Source: Sarcophilus harrisii (taxonomy: Eukaryota; Chordata; Mammalia; Dasyuromorphia; Dasyuridae). From it: 64,000 nt of DNA. The notes under the pieces were generated by a model. The model searched no databases, had not been told where the DNA came from, and worked only from the letters and a program-made list of their open reading frames with translations. Position 1 is the stretch's first letter. Each line of letters begins with the position of its first letter. The DNA is taken from the NCBI RefSeq assembly GCF_902635505.1, contig NC_045429.1, positions 428,075,669 to 428,139,668 of the forward strand. The letters run 5' to 3'. Position numbers and translations under genes: made by a program. Of this stretch, positions 12,106 through 24,020 are shown piece by piece.

Positions 12106-12639
12106 AAGTCTATAATGGCATTGTCTATAAATGTCAATCTGTAACTGAGCTGAACCAATAACTGTCATGGAAGCCTTACAACTAGAAAGGTAAGTTTTTA
12201 GGTCTAAGCCTACTTATGAGGTACTCTTTCCTTCCCTCCTCATAGTGCCTTCCCTTTAATGGCATCTTTCTCCTTATTGCTAACTCTGGTTACCTGCTGA
12301 AGTCTTCTCTGGATTTAATCTGCCAGTCAATGGCATACTCAGGCCTCATGGCATATTCCTTTCATGGATTCTTCCAAACTCTTTTCCTTGGTAACTCTAT
12401 TGTTCTCCCAAATCAATTTCATATTTATCACTCCTGGTATCCATTTTACCTCTTCATTTTGCCTGTAATCTCTTCTTCTGAATAATTTAACTTTTGACAA
12501 AGAGAAAAAACAACTAGGAATGTAAAAAGGAGAAAGGGTAGCAAGGTTTCCAAGACAGACCTCATATCTGTGGATAGTAGGCACAGAAGTGTCTCATAGT
12601 GCATGAACCTTGTAGAGGTCACGAGGGTTACTCATAAGC

Positions 12640-12820
12640 TATACTGGATGCTTGGTTTTCATCACCCTAACCTCCATCACCTCAATGCCCCAGCATCCTC
12701 AACATCTACAGCTATATTAGCATTAGTCATACCACTGATGCCATCATGCACATCATCATCATCTTGGCACTTCCAAATAAGGATTCCCAGAAATGTTTGG
12801 ATCAATGTCAATAAATAAGT
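12640..12820 (+). repeat. CAT/ATC-rich block, copy 1 of a local duplication
   Basis: It has catcatcatcatcttggcac preceded by tccatcacctcaatgcccca and followed by aaggattcccagaaatgttt. Similar blocks lie at 22140-22300 and 32930-33080. Confidence 0.5.
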
Positions 12821-13904
12821 ATGCTGGTTTTTAAGGTAATTATTTAAAAAGGGAAGAAATTAATTTTGGAGATACAAGATTTGGTTTATTAATTAAAATT
12901 TGTCCTTTGATTTTAAAATCATTCCTCATATGTCTGTGAAAGTCTTTATGGTGTGGTTTGGGTGAAGGCTTTATGAGAAAATAACTGAATCATCAGATGG
13001 GTACTCACAGGGTCAAGGAGATAAAATATTTCCTGCCCTACTATACCCCCAACTTTTGTCCAGTGTGACCTTGCAAGTTTCTTTGCACCTAGCAAGGTCA
13101 CAAATGCCAACAGAATGTCAAAAAATAAAGAACTACTAGAAAATTAATAGTTGTCAATATGGTACCACTTAACTAGATTATGATTCCAACTTGTCATATT
13201 TTAACCAGTCTATGCAGCCATTTTAAGTAATGGTTCTGAGGTCCTTCTCAGAACCATTACTGAGATCCTTCTGACGCCCATTTTGGAATTCTTCTAGAGG
13301 GGCATCCCAAAAAGATGACTGAGTACAATAAACACTATTTGATGAGTTCTTTTTGTTCTTTATACAGCACTTAAAAAGAAATACTTGATTTAGATATGGG
13401 AGTGGGAAAGGACCTATCCCTAAATCATTTGTCTGTCCTTAAATTTAGAAGAAGTTCTATTACTGATGCTTCTCAGGAAGAGGATGGACAGAATTTCACC
13501 CTGAAGGGCTGAACAAGGCAATGGTGAGCAAAAGTGAAGCTTAGGTATTTGAACAAAGCTACACATAAGAAGTTCTAGGAAAAGCTAGGAAACAAAGGGC
13601 ATAAGGAAAAGGGTCTCTAGGGAAGGACAGTAATCAAACACTTTTCCAGGTATCTCCTCTAGGATGAGGAACTGAAGATTCAGACAATCAAGATGGAATA
13701 GAACTATGTATGACAGAATTTCACAGAAGTCCCCTAGCCTGTTTTGATGAAGAAGAGAATGAGAAAAGGATTCTCAACAAGAAAGAGGAGAGCCTCCTGT
13801 CCTGAGGAACAACTTCAAATTTCTTGATGTGACATCTAGAGAGACCCTTTGATTGTTTAAAAAAAAAGCAAGCTACCGTGATCTACCTGGAAAGAACAGA
13901 AGAG
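12821..13904. other. Upstream flank of LCE gene 2; no gene seen
   Basis: Apart from the 15-bp hairpin at 13226 nothing was recognised here. Enhancer content cannot be judged without comparison to other species. Confidence 0.55.
13226..13261. repeat. Perfect 15-bp inverted repeat (hairpin)
   Basis: AGTAATGGTTCTGAG (13226-13240) is followed by a 6-base spacer and then its exact reverse complement (13247-13261). It lies about 800 bp upstream of gene 2 exon 1. No known small-RNA or terminator family was recognised. Confidence 0.75.
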
Positions 13905-14032
13905 CTAAGGAATGTCAAGAATTGTGTGTCATGTGGGATTTAGCTGGCACATGCCTTGGGTTGTGAAAGAACCTTCTCCTCCCACCAGATTACGTCTCAT
14001 GGCACAGACTCATCTAAGGATCTCCTATAAAA
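13905..14032 (+). promoter_or_regulatory. LCE gene 2 proximal promoter with TATA box
   Basis: It carries the shared block: gaatgtcaagaattgtgtg, then ctggcacatgccttggg, ttgtgaaagaaccttctcct and cccaccag. TATAAAA lies at 14026-14032. GCACATGCCT at 13947-13956 is one base off a p53/p63 half-site (RRRCWWGYYY) and recurs at the equivalent place in gene 6. Confidence 0.8.
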
Positions 14033-14055
14033 GATGTACCTGCCATTGGCTCTTC

Positions 14056-14097
14056 ACACAATCTGTATCTTCAAGGACAAGTCCATCGGTGATCAAG
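14056..14097 (+). other. LCE: LCE gene 2 non-coding exon 1
   Basis: The start is estimated from the TATA box. The end is set by the donor ggtgatcaag|gtaagtg. The exon is followed by a 2,119-bp intron, the longest of the six. The sequence ggctcttcacacaatctg just after the TATA box is shared with genes 3-5. Confidence 0.75.
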
Positions 14098-14509
14098 GTA
14101 AGTGTTTCAAAACCCTGTGCAGATGCTCATTGGTGGGGAGGAATTTGCTTTGAACATTATATTTCTGAATTGGGAGTGAAGGCAAGAAATGAGGGAATAG
14201 GAAAGGAGAGAAGGGAGAAGGAATAAAGATAAAGCTGAAAGCCAGAGAAATGAGAAAAAATAGAGCATGGTTAACCAGAATGAGAAAGGAAAGTTGGAAG
14301 CTTGTATTGTGGATTGTCTTAGAGTCTAGACTTTACTAGATCAATCAAGGAAAAGTCTGCGTCTCTTTAGAGAGCCATAAGATATTAGCCTAGTGTGTAG
14401 AGAGGAAGAGAGGATCTGGGGCTTGCATTTCCACAAACTTTGCCAATGATAGGAGTAGCAAACTTGTGCAAAACAGGCTAATACATTCCTTTGTTTGTTG
14501 ACTCCTACT

Positions 14510-14840
14510 ACTAGAATATAAATTCCTTGAGGAGAGAGATTACCTCTCTTTTGCATGTGTATCTCTAGCATCTGGCACAGTGTCTAATCACAATAATGCC
14601 ATAGCAAGTGCTTAATAAATGCTTATTTTTTCATTCATTCAGTCACTTGTAGGTAGATATTCAACAAACATCTATTCTGTACAATTTAGCTAGCTTTGAA
14701 TTACATATAGATAAATCCATGTCGATAGAAGACCGATAAGACTTAAGTTCCTTGAGGACAGGGACTACTTCATTATTGTCATTGCAATGTTTTAGTAAAG
14801 TCTTTCATATGCAAATTTAATATTTATTAACTGATTAATG
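14510..14840 (+). mobile_element. Two L2-type LINE 3' ends in series
   Basis: The first ends caagtgcttaataaatgctt near 14630. The second has cttgaggacagggactactt and ends near 14840. Both carry the L2 tail pattern. Confidence 0.6.
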
Positions 14841-15924
14841 TAAGCTTACCTTTGAAATAGTACAACTCATTGTAAGGAAATTTTAGTTTCTGACAAATTT
14901 TAGTATTCAGTATTGACAATGCTAAGAAATATACATGGTGTAGGTAGGACTTAGTAATATAGTCTTGGTTACAGAAATACTGGGTCATAGAACTGTTAAT
15001 ATTCATGTCAAAGGTCTGTGGTCAGAATATTAGGGAAGTGGCTAGCCAAAACTGTTGGGCCTGATTGATGGGGGACATATCCATTTCAATGGCTCTAGTA
15101 ATGAGGTGGGTCAAATCAACCAGAAAAAGAAGGCCAAGGGTCCTCCCAAAGCTTCCTGGGGGTAAGAAGTTTGAGATAGGAACAAATGTGTTCAAATTGA
15201 ATTTAATCACAATTGTCAGCTCTATGAAAATAAGATGGCTGTGACACACAGCAACCAGGAAGGAAGATTGTCCTTTATTTTCTTGTATTTATGCACAAGT
15301 TGCCAGTCCTTCATGTCTGGAATACATTTGCTTCTAATCTCTCCCTCTTAAAGGTTTAATTCATATAACACTTCTTGCCTTGACTCTTTCATCATTTCCC
15401 TAGTTCTTAGTGCTTCCTTCTTTGTCAAAATATCATGGACATTCTTCTCTGATGACTTCTCCTAGTCAAATGCAAGCTCCTTGAGGGCTTTCTTTCAATT
15501 GGTTTTTCTTGATTATTATGTACTTTCTTGATTTGAATTATTTTCTGAATCATTTATATGCATGTTAGATTTTATATGCATGTTAGATATTTACTCTTTC
15601 CCTGGCATATAATTATGTTGTTGTTGTCATGGTAGTAAGAAAATAAAGAGTAAACACTCAGAAAGAGGGAACTTCAAATTACAATGAAGTTTTACAAGGG
15701 AAAGAAGAGAGATGGATGAATGGTGGGTGATATGGAATTTTCTCAGAATGGAGTTGGTCAGATGGGTGAGATAAGAAAAAGCAACAAGAGGATCTCAGTC
15801 CCCATGGATACATTGGGATATGCCTTCCCTGAATGTTTGGGATTCAATGAGTCCTGCATTTTCTTCATATGTGCTCATCCCTGATTACAAATTCTAATCT
15901 AAACAAATTTAATTGTAGTAATAA
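14841..15924. other. Intron of LCE gene 2; no further gene
   Basis: Mostly unassigned. A degraded L2-like piece may lie at about 15300-15560 (caagctccttgagggctttc). The adjoining part 14101-14509 is purine-rich and unassigned. Confidence 0.55.
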
Positions 15925-16110
15925 GAGAGAGTTAGAAGGAGCTTGGATCTAATGTGACCCCTTCATTTTATAGGTGAGGTATCAAATGAGGTACAGAAAT
16001 GGCAAAAAACTTGTCCAATGTCATATGAATAGTAAATGGCTAAGGGGGAGATTTGAACCCATTTGACTCCAGAGCCTGTGATTTTTCCATTGTAGAATAG
16101 AGCTTTCTTT
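15925..16110 (-). mobile_element. MIR-type SINE, minus strand, in LCE gene 2 intron
   Basis: It has ccccttcattttataggtga, ggcaaaaaacttgtccaatg and ctccagagcctgtgattttt. Confidence 0.6.
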
Positions 16111-16235
16111 TTCACCTGCTACTTGGTTCTAATCTATAATTGACAACAGAAGTTGATTCCCAAATGAAAATAAATTACTAGCTTAAGTTTAATATCTCTT
16201 CTATATTGTCTTTCAGGTTGAACTCTAACACGGAA

Positions 16236-16646
16236 ATGTCCTGCCAGCAAAGTCAACAGCAGTGCCAGGCCCCTAAATGCCCACCCAAGTGCCAGACACC
16301 AAAATGTCCTCCTAAATGCCCTCCCAAATGTCCTCCCAAGTGTCCCCCCAAGTGCCCTCCCCAGGCTCCATGCCCTCCACCAGTCTCTTCCTGCTGCGGC
16401 TCTAGCTCTGGAGGATGCTGCAGCTCTGGGGGATGCTGCAGCTCCGGGGGATGCTGCAGCTCTGGGGGATGCTGCAGCTCTGGGTCTGGGGGTGGCTGCT
16501 GCCTCTTTTCCCATCACAGGAGATCCCATAGGAGCAGGCGCCAGAGGTCTGACTGCTGTGACAGTGGTAGTGGGCGTAGCCAGCAGTCTGGAGGCTGCTG
16601 TGGCAGCTCTGGGGGCTGCTGTGGAAGCTCTGGGGGCTGCTGCTGA
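16236..16646 (+). CDS. LCE: Late cornified envelope protein, gene 2 (136 aa)
   Basis: This is a cornified-envelope structural protein of the LCE family, encoded wholly in exon 2 (from 16217, after tctttcag). An upstream in-frame ATG at 16206 lies before the acceptor and is intronic, so the start is MSCQQSQQQ at 16236. Domains: Gln-rich head; KCPP repeats (the second KCPP before KCQTPK is missing compared with gene 1, with an extra one after it); CPPPVSSCC; then four consecutive SSGGCC-type units, more than in gene 1. The basic segment is [17 protein letters not shown], as in genes 3 and 6. The tail is [19 protein letters not shown]. The near-perfect 18-bp DNA repeats (gggggatgctgcagctct) suggest recent expansion by slippage or unequal exchange. 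Which human LCE is closest cannot be told. Confidence 0.93.
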   Translation: MSCQQSQQQCQAPKCPPKCQTPKCPPKCPPKCPPKCPPKCPPQAPCPPPVSSCCGSSSGGCCSSGGCCSSGGCCSSGGCCSSGSGGGCCLFSHHRRSHRSRRQRSDCCDSGSGRSQQSGGCCGSSGGCCGSSGGCC

Positions 16647-16861
16647 TCAGCATGATTCTCTCTACACCAAGGATTAACAATATGGAACCTAACAAAAGCT
16701 AACAATGACCTTGCCTCAATCTAACTTTATCTTCCCTCCTTATTTACCTTACATCTCCCTAAGAAGATCTGTGTGGATCTTGGTCTTCTGAAGTCTTTTA
16801 CTGATTCTGTGCTTTGAACCTGTCTGACCTCAATTCTATTTTTTCAATTATTATTTGCAAA

Positions 16862-16867
16862 ATTAAA
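16862..16867 (+). other. Variant poly(A) signal ATTAAA, LCE gene 2
   Basis: Where the paralogs read ttcaacaataaat, gene 2 has ttgcaaaattaaattc. ATTAAA is the commonest natural variant of AATAAA. No canonical AATAAA was seen in the 220 bp after the stop codon. Confidence 0.5.
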
Positions 16868-16869
16868 TT

Positions 16870-18320
16870 CACTTTCATAGTATTCTGTGGTGATTGTCTT
16901 TTTTTCTGTGTCTTATTACTGGGCCCTGCTCTTCCTCCCTGGTCAAGAGTCTTCGATCTCATCTTTGCATGTTTAAGAGACAAATGCACTAGTTTTTGTT
17001 CTAAATGAACCGTGTGAGTTGATGGTACTTTCTTTTAAACATATCTGACACATATCTACTTCTAGAGGCCATCCAGTAGGGCAGATAAATAGTTATTGTT
17101 GGGCCTGTGCCTAGATGGCAATACAACATGTGGGAATTTTGAAATGTTTTGTTTGTAGATGCTTACGTGTCAGAATCCTTTACATTCAACTTTTCTAAGA
17201 AAAGCATTTTCAGTCTTTGTAGTGTGTGCTCACAGTAACTGATTTTTTGGAAAATGGTTTCAAAATACTCAGATTTGTACAGGACTGTAAAAATTTGTTG
17301 ACAAACATTGAAGGAAAAGCTTATAGAAAAAAGCTATAGAGCATATATTAGGTTATGCAGACAATGAAGAATTATGTAATATATTGTACAAATGTAAGCA
17401 AAGGCTCTGAAATAAAATGCCATAGTTTGTGAATCCCTGATTATGTTTCTAAAAGTTTAATTAAATAATTTTAGTGCATTTCTGTAAATGATGACAAACT
17501 ATAGAATATACCTAACTAAAATTGATTTGGTTTTTCAAAATCAGAAAATATTGCCAGGGAAAAACCTACCTCCAGAAAGGTTTTGTGTATCCCTAGAGTT
17601 ATTTTGTCAGTGTAGGGAACTCCTAATGTGTGTGGAAGCTTCCTACATGGATGTAAAACAGCAGTTTCCTGTATTTTTAATCCTAGAGAGCTTTGCATGG
17701 GGTACTGGGAAGTTATGTGATTTGCCTAGAATCACACAATTAGTATGTTTCAGAGGCAAGATATCAATCAAAGACTTCCTAGGTCTAAGGCTGGCCCCTC
17801 TGTGCATTACGCCATGCTGCCTTTGTAAAAAATTTAAGTACTGTATTATAAGTGGAAAGTAAGGTATTTGAGTATTCTCCTATCTGTATTTTTCATTTGC
17901 CTAACTCTGTTGTGAAAATGTTTCTGTTATTAAGCAGTGGTTTGTCTTTTTTTAAAAAATCAAGGTGTTTACTTTTTTCCCCTTTGTTTTATAAATCTAC
18001 CCCTAATTTTCCCATAATTGCTTATTTATTGTGCTTGTTAGTCTTATATGTGTCTAAAATTTTCTGACATTAGTATGACTTTGAGGAATTCTTAGTTGTA
18101 TAATTATCTCTAGTTGTATGTGTCTAGGAGGGGCAGCCTTCTTAAAGCTGTGCTCTATAAATGTCCCTGTCATTTATTTAAGGAATCTACTTTATTTCAC
18201 ATTTTCTTCTTAGAAAACAATTAAAATAATTTCTCTTTGGTGTGTTTTTAGCTCTCTGCAGCATTGAGTCCAAACTTGTTTTGTGGGATACTTTCAGCTC
18301 TCATGTTCTTCCCAAATCTT
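16870..18320. other. No gene seen
   Basis: Unassigned sequence, apart from the SINE scrap at 17690-17830. A 124-codon ORF overlaps that SINE and has no protein-like features. Confidence 0.55.
17690..17830 (-). mobile_element. tRNA-derived SINE scrap, minus strand
   Basis: It has atttgcctagaatcacacaa and ccctctgtgcattacgccat. Confidence 0.6.
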
Positions 18321-18324
18321 ATCT

Positions 18325-18345
18325 ACACACACACACACACATACA

Positions 18346-18390
<45 letters not shown>
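18325..18390. repeat. (CA)n microsatellite
   Basis: Nearly pure AC repeat with two interruptions. Confidence 0.95.
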
Positions 18391-18392
<2 letters not shown>

Positions 18393-18599
18393 TCTGAGAA
18401 TTTCCTATGGATAAGACTCCTTGTCTCTTAAACTAGCTTTTAATAGATGAGTTTATAATATGTGACAAATGTCTATGGAACAAACATTTAGGATTAACAT
18501 GTTGTTCCAAAGTGGATTCTTTTTGATAGGGAAACTTAAAAGGGGGGAAAAACCTTACCAAAGTGTCTCTTCCCTGCATATCCACAATTCATTTTTAGA

Positions 18600-18815
18600 T
18601 TATCCCAATCCTATAAAGGGCAGTGTGGAGTAGTAGAAAAAACACTGAATTTTGGGAGTCAGGGTACCTGATTTCAGGTGCTGGTACATCTCCTTACTAG
18701 TTGTGTTCCTCAATGGCTAAGTCACCTAACTTCTCTGAGCATTGTTGTTTTCATCTATAAGTTGATTGAGTTGGTCTGTGATTTAGTCCCTTGCCATTCT
18801 AGCTCTTCTGAAATT
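18600..18815 (+). mobile_element. MIR-type SINE
   Basis: It has gtggagtagtagaaaaaaca, gggagtcagggtacctgatt and cacctaacttctctgagcat. Confidence 0.7.
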
Positions 18816-19127
18816 CTCCTTTTTCTGCAATGTCCAAAGGAAAATTTATGAACCAAAAAACACCCTTTCTACTGACTTTGTATCCACAACTCTTCCCTCT
18901 CATTTATTCTCTATTTCTACCAATCTTTGTTGTTCTGCCTCTACAATGTCTCTCATACCTTACTCCTCTCTGCTTGACGAGCCACCATCTTAGTTCAGGA
19001 CCTCTCTCATCTGAATCATTACAATCCTTGTAACTAGTCTCACTACTTATATTTTTTCTGCCTTCCAAACCGTATTCTAACCAGCTACCCTAATCTTCCT
19101 AAAGCACAAATGTGATCGTATCCTTTT

Positions 19128-19350
19128 TTTTTAAATAATAGTTTTTATTTTCAAAATATATGTAAAAATAGTTTTTAGCATTCACCCTTGTAAAACCCTT
19201 GTTCCAATTTTTTTTTCATTTCCTTCCCCCCACTCTCTCTCCTAGATGGTAAGCAATCCAATATGTTAAACATGTGCAATTCTTCTATTTCCATGTTTAT
19301 GCTGCACAAGAAAAATCAGATCAAAAAAGGAGGAAAAATGAGAGAAAACA
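19128..19350 (-). mobile_element. L1-type LINE 3' end, minus strand
   Basis: It is the reverse complement of the family at 520-1125: ttttattttcaaaatatatg, cattcacccttgtaaaaccc and tgctgcacaagaaaaatcag. Confidence 0.7.
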
Positions 19351-19599
19351 AAAAGCAACATATACTCTTAAAGAATATTTGGTGGCTTTCTAATTATTCA
19401 GGAGTCAAAGAAAAATTAGTGAAACGGGGGAAAATGGCTAATAGTTGATGCCTAAGATAAATAGAAAACTAGAAAGCTAGTACCAAAAAAAAAAAAGCAT
19501 CTAATTGCCTTTGAATTGAAGTCACATAGGGCAAAAGAACTGCATCCTTAAATACCAGAAGACCTGGTTAGTATGACTGCATACATTTTCAATAATATT

Positions 19600-19728
19600 T
19601 GAAAGGGGCAGCTAGATGGTACAGGGAATAGAGCACCAGCTCTGAATTCAGGAGGATCCGAGTTCAAATTTGGCCTCAGACACTTAACACTTCCTGGCTG
19701 TGTGACCCCTGTGCAATTCAAAACCACC
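19600..19728 (+). mobile_element. tRNA-derived marsupial SINE, short form
   Basis: It has gggcagctagatggtacagg, gaattcaggaggatccgagt and ctggctgtgtgacccctgtg. Confidence 0.8.
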
Positions 19729-19897
19729 ATTAAAATATTTCAAAAGTTGGATTACATTAATTCCCTCTATACACCTCACAGGAAATATCTTGTAACTCCC
19801 CTTACTACTACTTACTACTCCATATACCTAATCTGTCTGCCTGTATATCCATTCTTCCACTCATCTCATCTCCCTTCCTCCCCCTTCCCCCTTCCCC

Positions 19898-19898
<1 letters not shown>

Positions 19899-19931
<33 letters not shown>

Positions 19932-19940
19932 CCCCCCCCC
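19899..19940. repeat. (CT)n microsatellite with poly-C end
   Basis: About 15 CT units run straight into 12 C residues. A CT/C-rich stretch precedes it. Confidence 0.95.
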
Positions 19941-19949
19941 GGCAATGTT

Positions 19950-21105
19950 ATGATCTTATAAGCATAAGTAACTCCTCGTGAGCAAACTTCCTTTTCCAAA
20001 TCAGATCAGATCAGCCACCATTTTACAACTTATTATTTTAGAGAACTCCTTGGGATACTGAGAGATTGTATCTTGGCCAAAGTATCAAAGGCTTGATTTG
20101 GATTCACATCTTCCTGACCCTAAGGCCACTCTTGATACACCATGCTGCCTCTCCAGCTATATCACCATCTATAGTACTTCATTAAATTTTTATTTCTGAC
20201 ACTCTCTCAACAATAAATTTGGTTTGGAAGAAGATCACTGATAGAAGTGGTACTCTAGCCTAGGTGAAATGGGCAGAAGACTCTTCCTACTCCTATTTGA
20301 GTCACATTTGTAATACCTGATGACTAGGGGTGGGGTTGTATCACCATCATGGATAGTATGAGTACTTGAGAGTCAGCACTGTCCTGATGCTTGTGACAGC
20401 TATTATGCCAGTAAAGGAAAATGGACAACTTTGCAAGTGGTTCCCAGTGGACTAAGCAATCAGGTGCATGTTTGGATATAACAAAGACTCAAATAATGGG
20501 GCTGTGGAAATTTTATTTTTACTGATTCCATTAAGCTGGATGAAAGATCCAGGATCTGGCAAAAACAGAACAGTGAACTTTAAAGTCACCCCTCTTTGAG
20601 ATTAGGAATTTAGTTAATTCTTCCCATTGTATACAGGTGTTTGTAAAGAATGTTAGTGCTCATCAGGGCATAATATGCCCTACTCTGAATTTAATAATTA
20701 AAATGATGTTCTTATAAGAACAGTAGAGATTGTGAATTAATTCCCACATCCATTATTAATCTGGATCAAGGTACCTATTCCATTGAGCAGCAATTCAGCA
20801 GTGAGCCTGACATGCTCATATCTGCGAGTTTTCATCTCAACAGGCAGTTTCATCATTACATTCTTGATTAATGAAGTTGATTTTTTTTCCTCCAAAAGGA
20901 AATGTACCGTGATAACTCACGGTTATCTGTACTAACTGTACTAAGAAAGGAGATGTAAGAAAGTACAGTACTTTTTTGAACCTTAAAACTTGAAATAACT
21001 CTCTAAAACACTAAACTATAGATGGAAAAAGTTTCAAACTTATTTGTTAGTAATATTACCCTTACCTATGAGTTTTCTCCTGTATACTAATGAAATTATA
21101 GGCCT
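19950..21105. other. No gene seen
   Basis: Unassigned. Possible SINE scrap at about 20030-20160 (gatacaccatgctgcctctc, minus strand). A 7-bp hairpin lies at 20906-20923. The stretches 21311-21659 and 22456-22939 are also unassigned. Confidence 0.5.
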
Positions 21106-21107
21106 AA

Positions 21108-21310
21108 CTTGAACATATGTATATGTATATATACATATATGTGTGTGTAGATACAAATATCTACACACACATACATACACATGGGTATGTGCACACATAA
21201 GCAGACATGCAAGTGTGCACAGAGACCACACATGTATGCACATATGTAGGTATTGTGTTAATAAGTACATACATATACAATAAACAAACATACACACATA
21301 TATATAGGAT
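21108..21310. repeat. TA/CA-rich low-complexity region
   Basis: Mixed TA, CA and TG dinucleotides, irregular. ORFs within it are low-complexity. Confidence 0.8.
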
Positions 21311-21659
21311 GATGTTTGTTTTAATAAAGGCATTTCTTTCTATTTTAAATCATGCATTGGAAAGGTTATAGAGGATGTTACCCAATACCTTTGGAGAATC
21401 CCTTTCTCTATCTTAGAAATATCTGAAAGAACATGGTCAACCAAGCATAGGAATTATAGACTTTTGTTTAGGACTTCATAGACTGGGGAACCTTGCATTT
21501 GTGATGGAACTAAGAAGATATTGACAGGGAGTTAGAGGCAGTATCCATTATGCAGGGAGAACCAGAGAATTCTCCAGAACTATCATAAGATAAAAAAGAG
21601 GGAAGAAGGGAAGAAAGATTGCATATTGCAAAAGCTTTAACCAATTCCTAGCTCTTCTA

Positions 21660-21955
21660 GAAAACACCCTGAATATTTCAATCCTCACTGATCTTTCCCT
21701 CCTCTGAAACCTCTGATACCATCACTCCTCTTTCTCATTTGGACTTTAATCATTTAGTGGCCAATCCCATTTCTTTAGTATTTGCTTCTATGTGAATTTA
21801 TCTTCCCTAGAGATTGTAACGCTCCTCCTGAGCAAGGATTAGTTCACACTTGTTATTATAGCCTGTCCTGCCAGTAGCTTATATGCGGATTCCCACTGAA
21901 TAGAGCTTCACATGAAATAAATATGTATTTAATGAGTGATTGACTAATAAAGTTT
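21660..21955 (+). mobile_element. L2-type LINE 3' end
   Basis: It has cctcctgagcaaggattagt and a tail with gaaataaatatgtatttaat. Confidence 0.5.
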
Positions 21956-22139
21956 CATTGAAACTATCATCTGTAATTGCTAGCATCCATTTAAGCCAAA
22001 TTCATCTATCATCAACATGATCCAAGGGACAGAGTAGCATTCCCAAAGCCATATTTCCCAGGAAGGAGCCTTCACTGTCTTTGGGTGGTGGCGGATGAAA
22101 AACCAGGTCTGGTCATAGTGGAAGGTCACAAGTTTTCCT

Positions 22140-22300
22140 GTAGACAAGCTGTCATCCTATTCATCCTTACTATCTGCATTTTCCACATCTCTAGTCTCTG
22201 CATCAAATCTACAATAATACCTGCATCAACACCAGCCACATCATCCATCATCAACCTGATGGAAGTCTGAAACAGAGATTTCTGAAACAGTGACAATGAA
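22140..22300 (+). repeat. CAT/ATC-rich block, copy 2
   Basis: It has accagccacatcatccatca and tgaaacagagatttctgaaa. It parallels the other two blocks in order and spacing. Confidence 0.45.
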
Positions 22301-22414
22301 GAAATGTGAAGTCTCATAAACTGATCCTTTAATATGGGGAAAAAAATTGGTTGGCTATATAGACACTGCCTTGTCAAAGTCAAAGTCTTCTTTTGATCTT
22401 ATACTGATACTTCT

Positions 22415-22415
22415 C

Positions 22416-22455
<40 letters not shown>
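22415..22455. repeat. (GT)n(GA)n microsatellite
   Basis: Seven GT units followed by about 13 GA units. Confidence 0.95.
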
Positions 22456-22939
22456 GTGTGAACAAAGGATTTGATGAAAAGATGATGGGATTGGCACATG
22501 GATAGTCACAATATTAGAATGCTAAAGCCTTCCTAAACTTTTCCCCAATTCCATTTATGAATGGATCCACAGTTTTCTTTGTCCTACGAGGGTCATACAT
22601 GTCAGAAAAGTGTAAAATTAAAAATAAACTAGAAAATGAAAAATATCTAACTCTATAATTCTAACTTCATGGTTTGTCCATGCTCCATCCATTTGTCTAG
22701 TCTTGCCTGGTCAAATCAGATTGAAGAATGAAAACAAACAACACTTAAAAAAAGAAGTTGTTATGGGGTAAAGGACAGAATATAAGCAAGTATGGGACTC
22801 CTGCTTTGAGTGATTGAACAGTAAAATTAGAAGGAAAAGTTTGCTTTTCATCTGGCTTCTGCTTTCTATTACCCAGAGAATGATCTTTGATCCAGAAAAT
22901 ACATTGTAAATATGAATAATAGGATCTTGATATCCAAAA

Positions 22940-23430
22940 TAAGTAGCACCAAACTTACCTTACTGAGTTCAACTCATATACCTCAAATGAATGAGGTATT
23001 AGAAGAACAGAAAGGTGTGATTATAGAGCCATTGCCAGCAATCTTTAAAGAATCACAGTAAGAAGAAAGGCACCACAAAAATTAGAGGGAATAACATTTG
23101 ATCCAACTTTCAAAAAAGGGAAGAAAATGGATTCTATAAATTATGAGATCAGAGACCATGATTTTTCTTCCTGGTAACATTCTATAATATCTTATTAAAT
23201 GGTAATTAGAGAGCAATTAGAAAAAGGAAGTATTTATCACAAGTGACCATGATGGCTTTATCAAAAACAGATCGAGACATACTTTTACATCTCTTCTTTG
23301 ATCAAATTCTTCAAATGGTGGATTAATGGAAGAATGATGTGGACACAGTGCGTTTACACTTTATTTAAGCATCATGATAAAGTCCCTCATACTATTCTTG
23401 TGGGGAAATGAGGACATATGGATTATATTG
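22940..23430 (+). repeat. Possible CR1/L3-type LINE upstream part
   Basis: It resembles 33870-34250 (cttcaaatggtggattaatg; gtttacactttatttaagca). The match is loose and no clear motif was found. Confidence 0.3.
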
Positions 23431-23530
23431 TGAACTCCTTAAGGGCACACAATTTTTGTAGACCCAATCAATAGCAAAATAGACGTCTGTTCCATGGGAG
23501 GAACTTAATACATGTTTATTGGTTGACAAT
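23430..23530 (+). mobile_element. L2-type LINE 3' end
   Basis: It has gtgaactccttaagggcaca and a terminal ggaacttaatacatgtttat. Confidence 0.5.
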
Positions 23531-23709
23531 ATTTGTTGACAAAAAGTTGTTGAGTACTTTTGAATTATGACAAGATTACCATTGATGGACTATAGATTAC
23601 TGTGGATTCTCTGAACAATTATAGAATAATGGGGAATGTGCTGCAGAGGACCCCTTTATGGTCTGGCTGAAGGTATGAAGCCATGCAAGGCCAATGATAG
23701 TTACTTGGT

Positions 23710-24020
23710 TACTGTTGTATCATTGTTGATGGAGTTGTGAAGGGATCCAACCATTCTGGAGAGCAATTTTGAACTATGTCCAAAGAGCTACCAAAGTATG
23801 CAAAATGACCTATGACCTCAGAAGTGTTTCTACTGAGTTTATATCCCAAAGAGATCTTAAAGGAGAGAAAGAGACCCACATGTGCAAACTTGGATACTTT
23901 GAAAATAATAATTCTACTTCTTTCCTCGAAAATAGGATTTCTTCAAAAGAAGAGCTCCTTCTTTGGAAAGATAGGCTCATTCCTTAGAAAAGAGTATATG
24001 AAAATGCTGGTGGAAAATGA
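23710..24020 (+). mobile_element. L1 ORF2 3' scrap
   Basis: It has ccattctggagagcaatttt, gagtttatatcccaaagaga and agacccacatgtgcaaactt, resembling the distal part of L1 ORF2 as at 10600-10760. Confidence 0.5.

Noticed and set aside
17488-17862. 124-codon plus-strand ORF
   Set aside because: Its second half is a minus-strand SINE scrap and the first half has no recognisable domain.
20906-20923. ACCGTGA / TCACGGT hairpin with 4-base loop
   Set aside because: A 7-bp arm is expected by chance in a window of this size, and no supporting context was seen.
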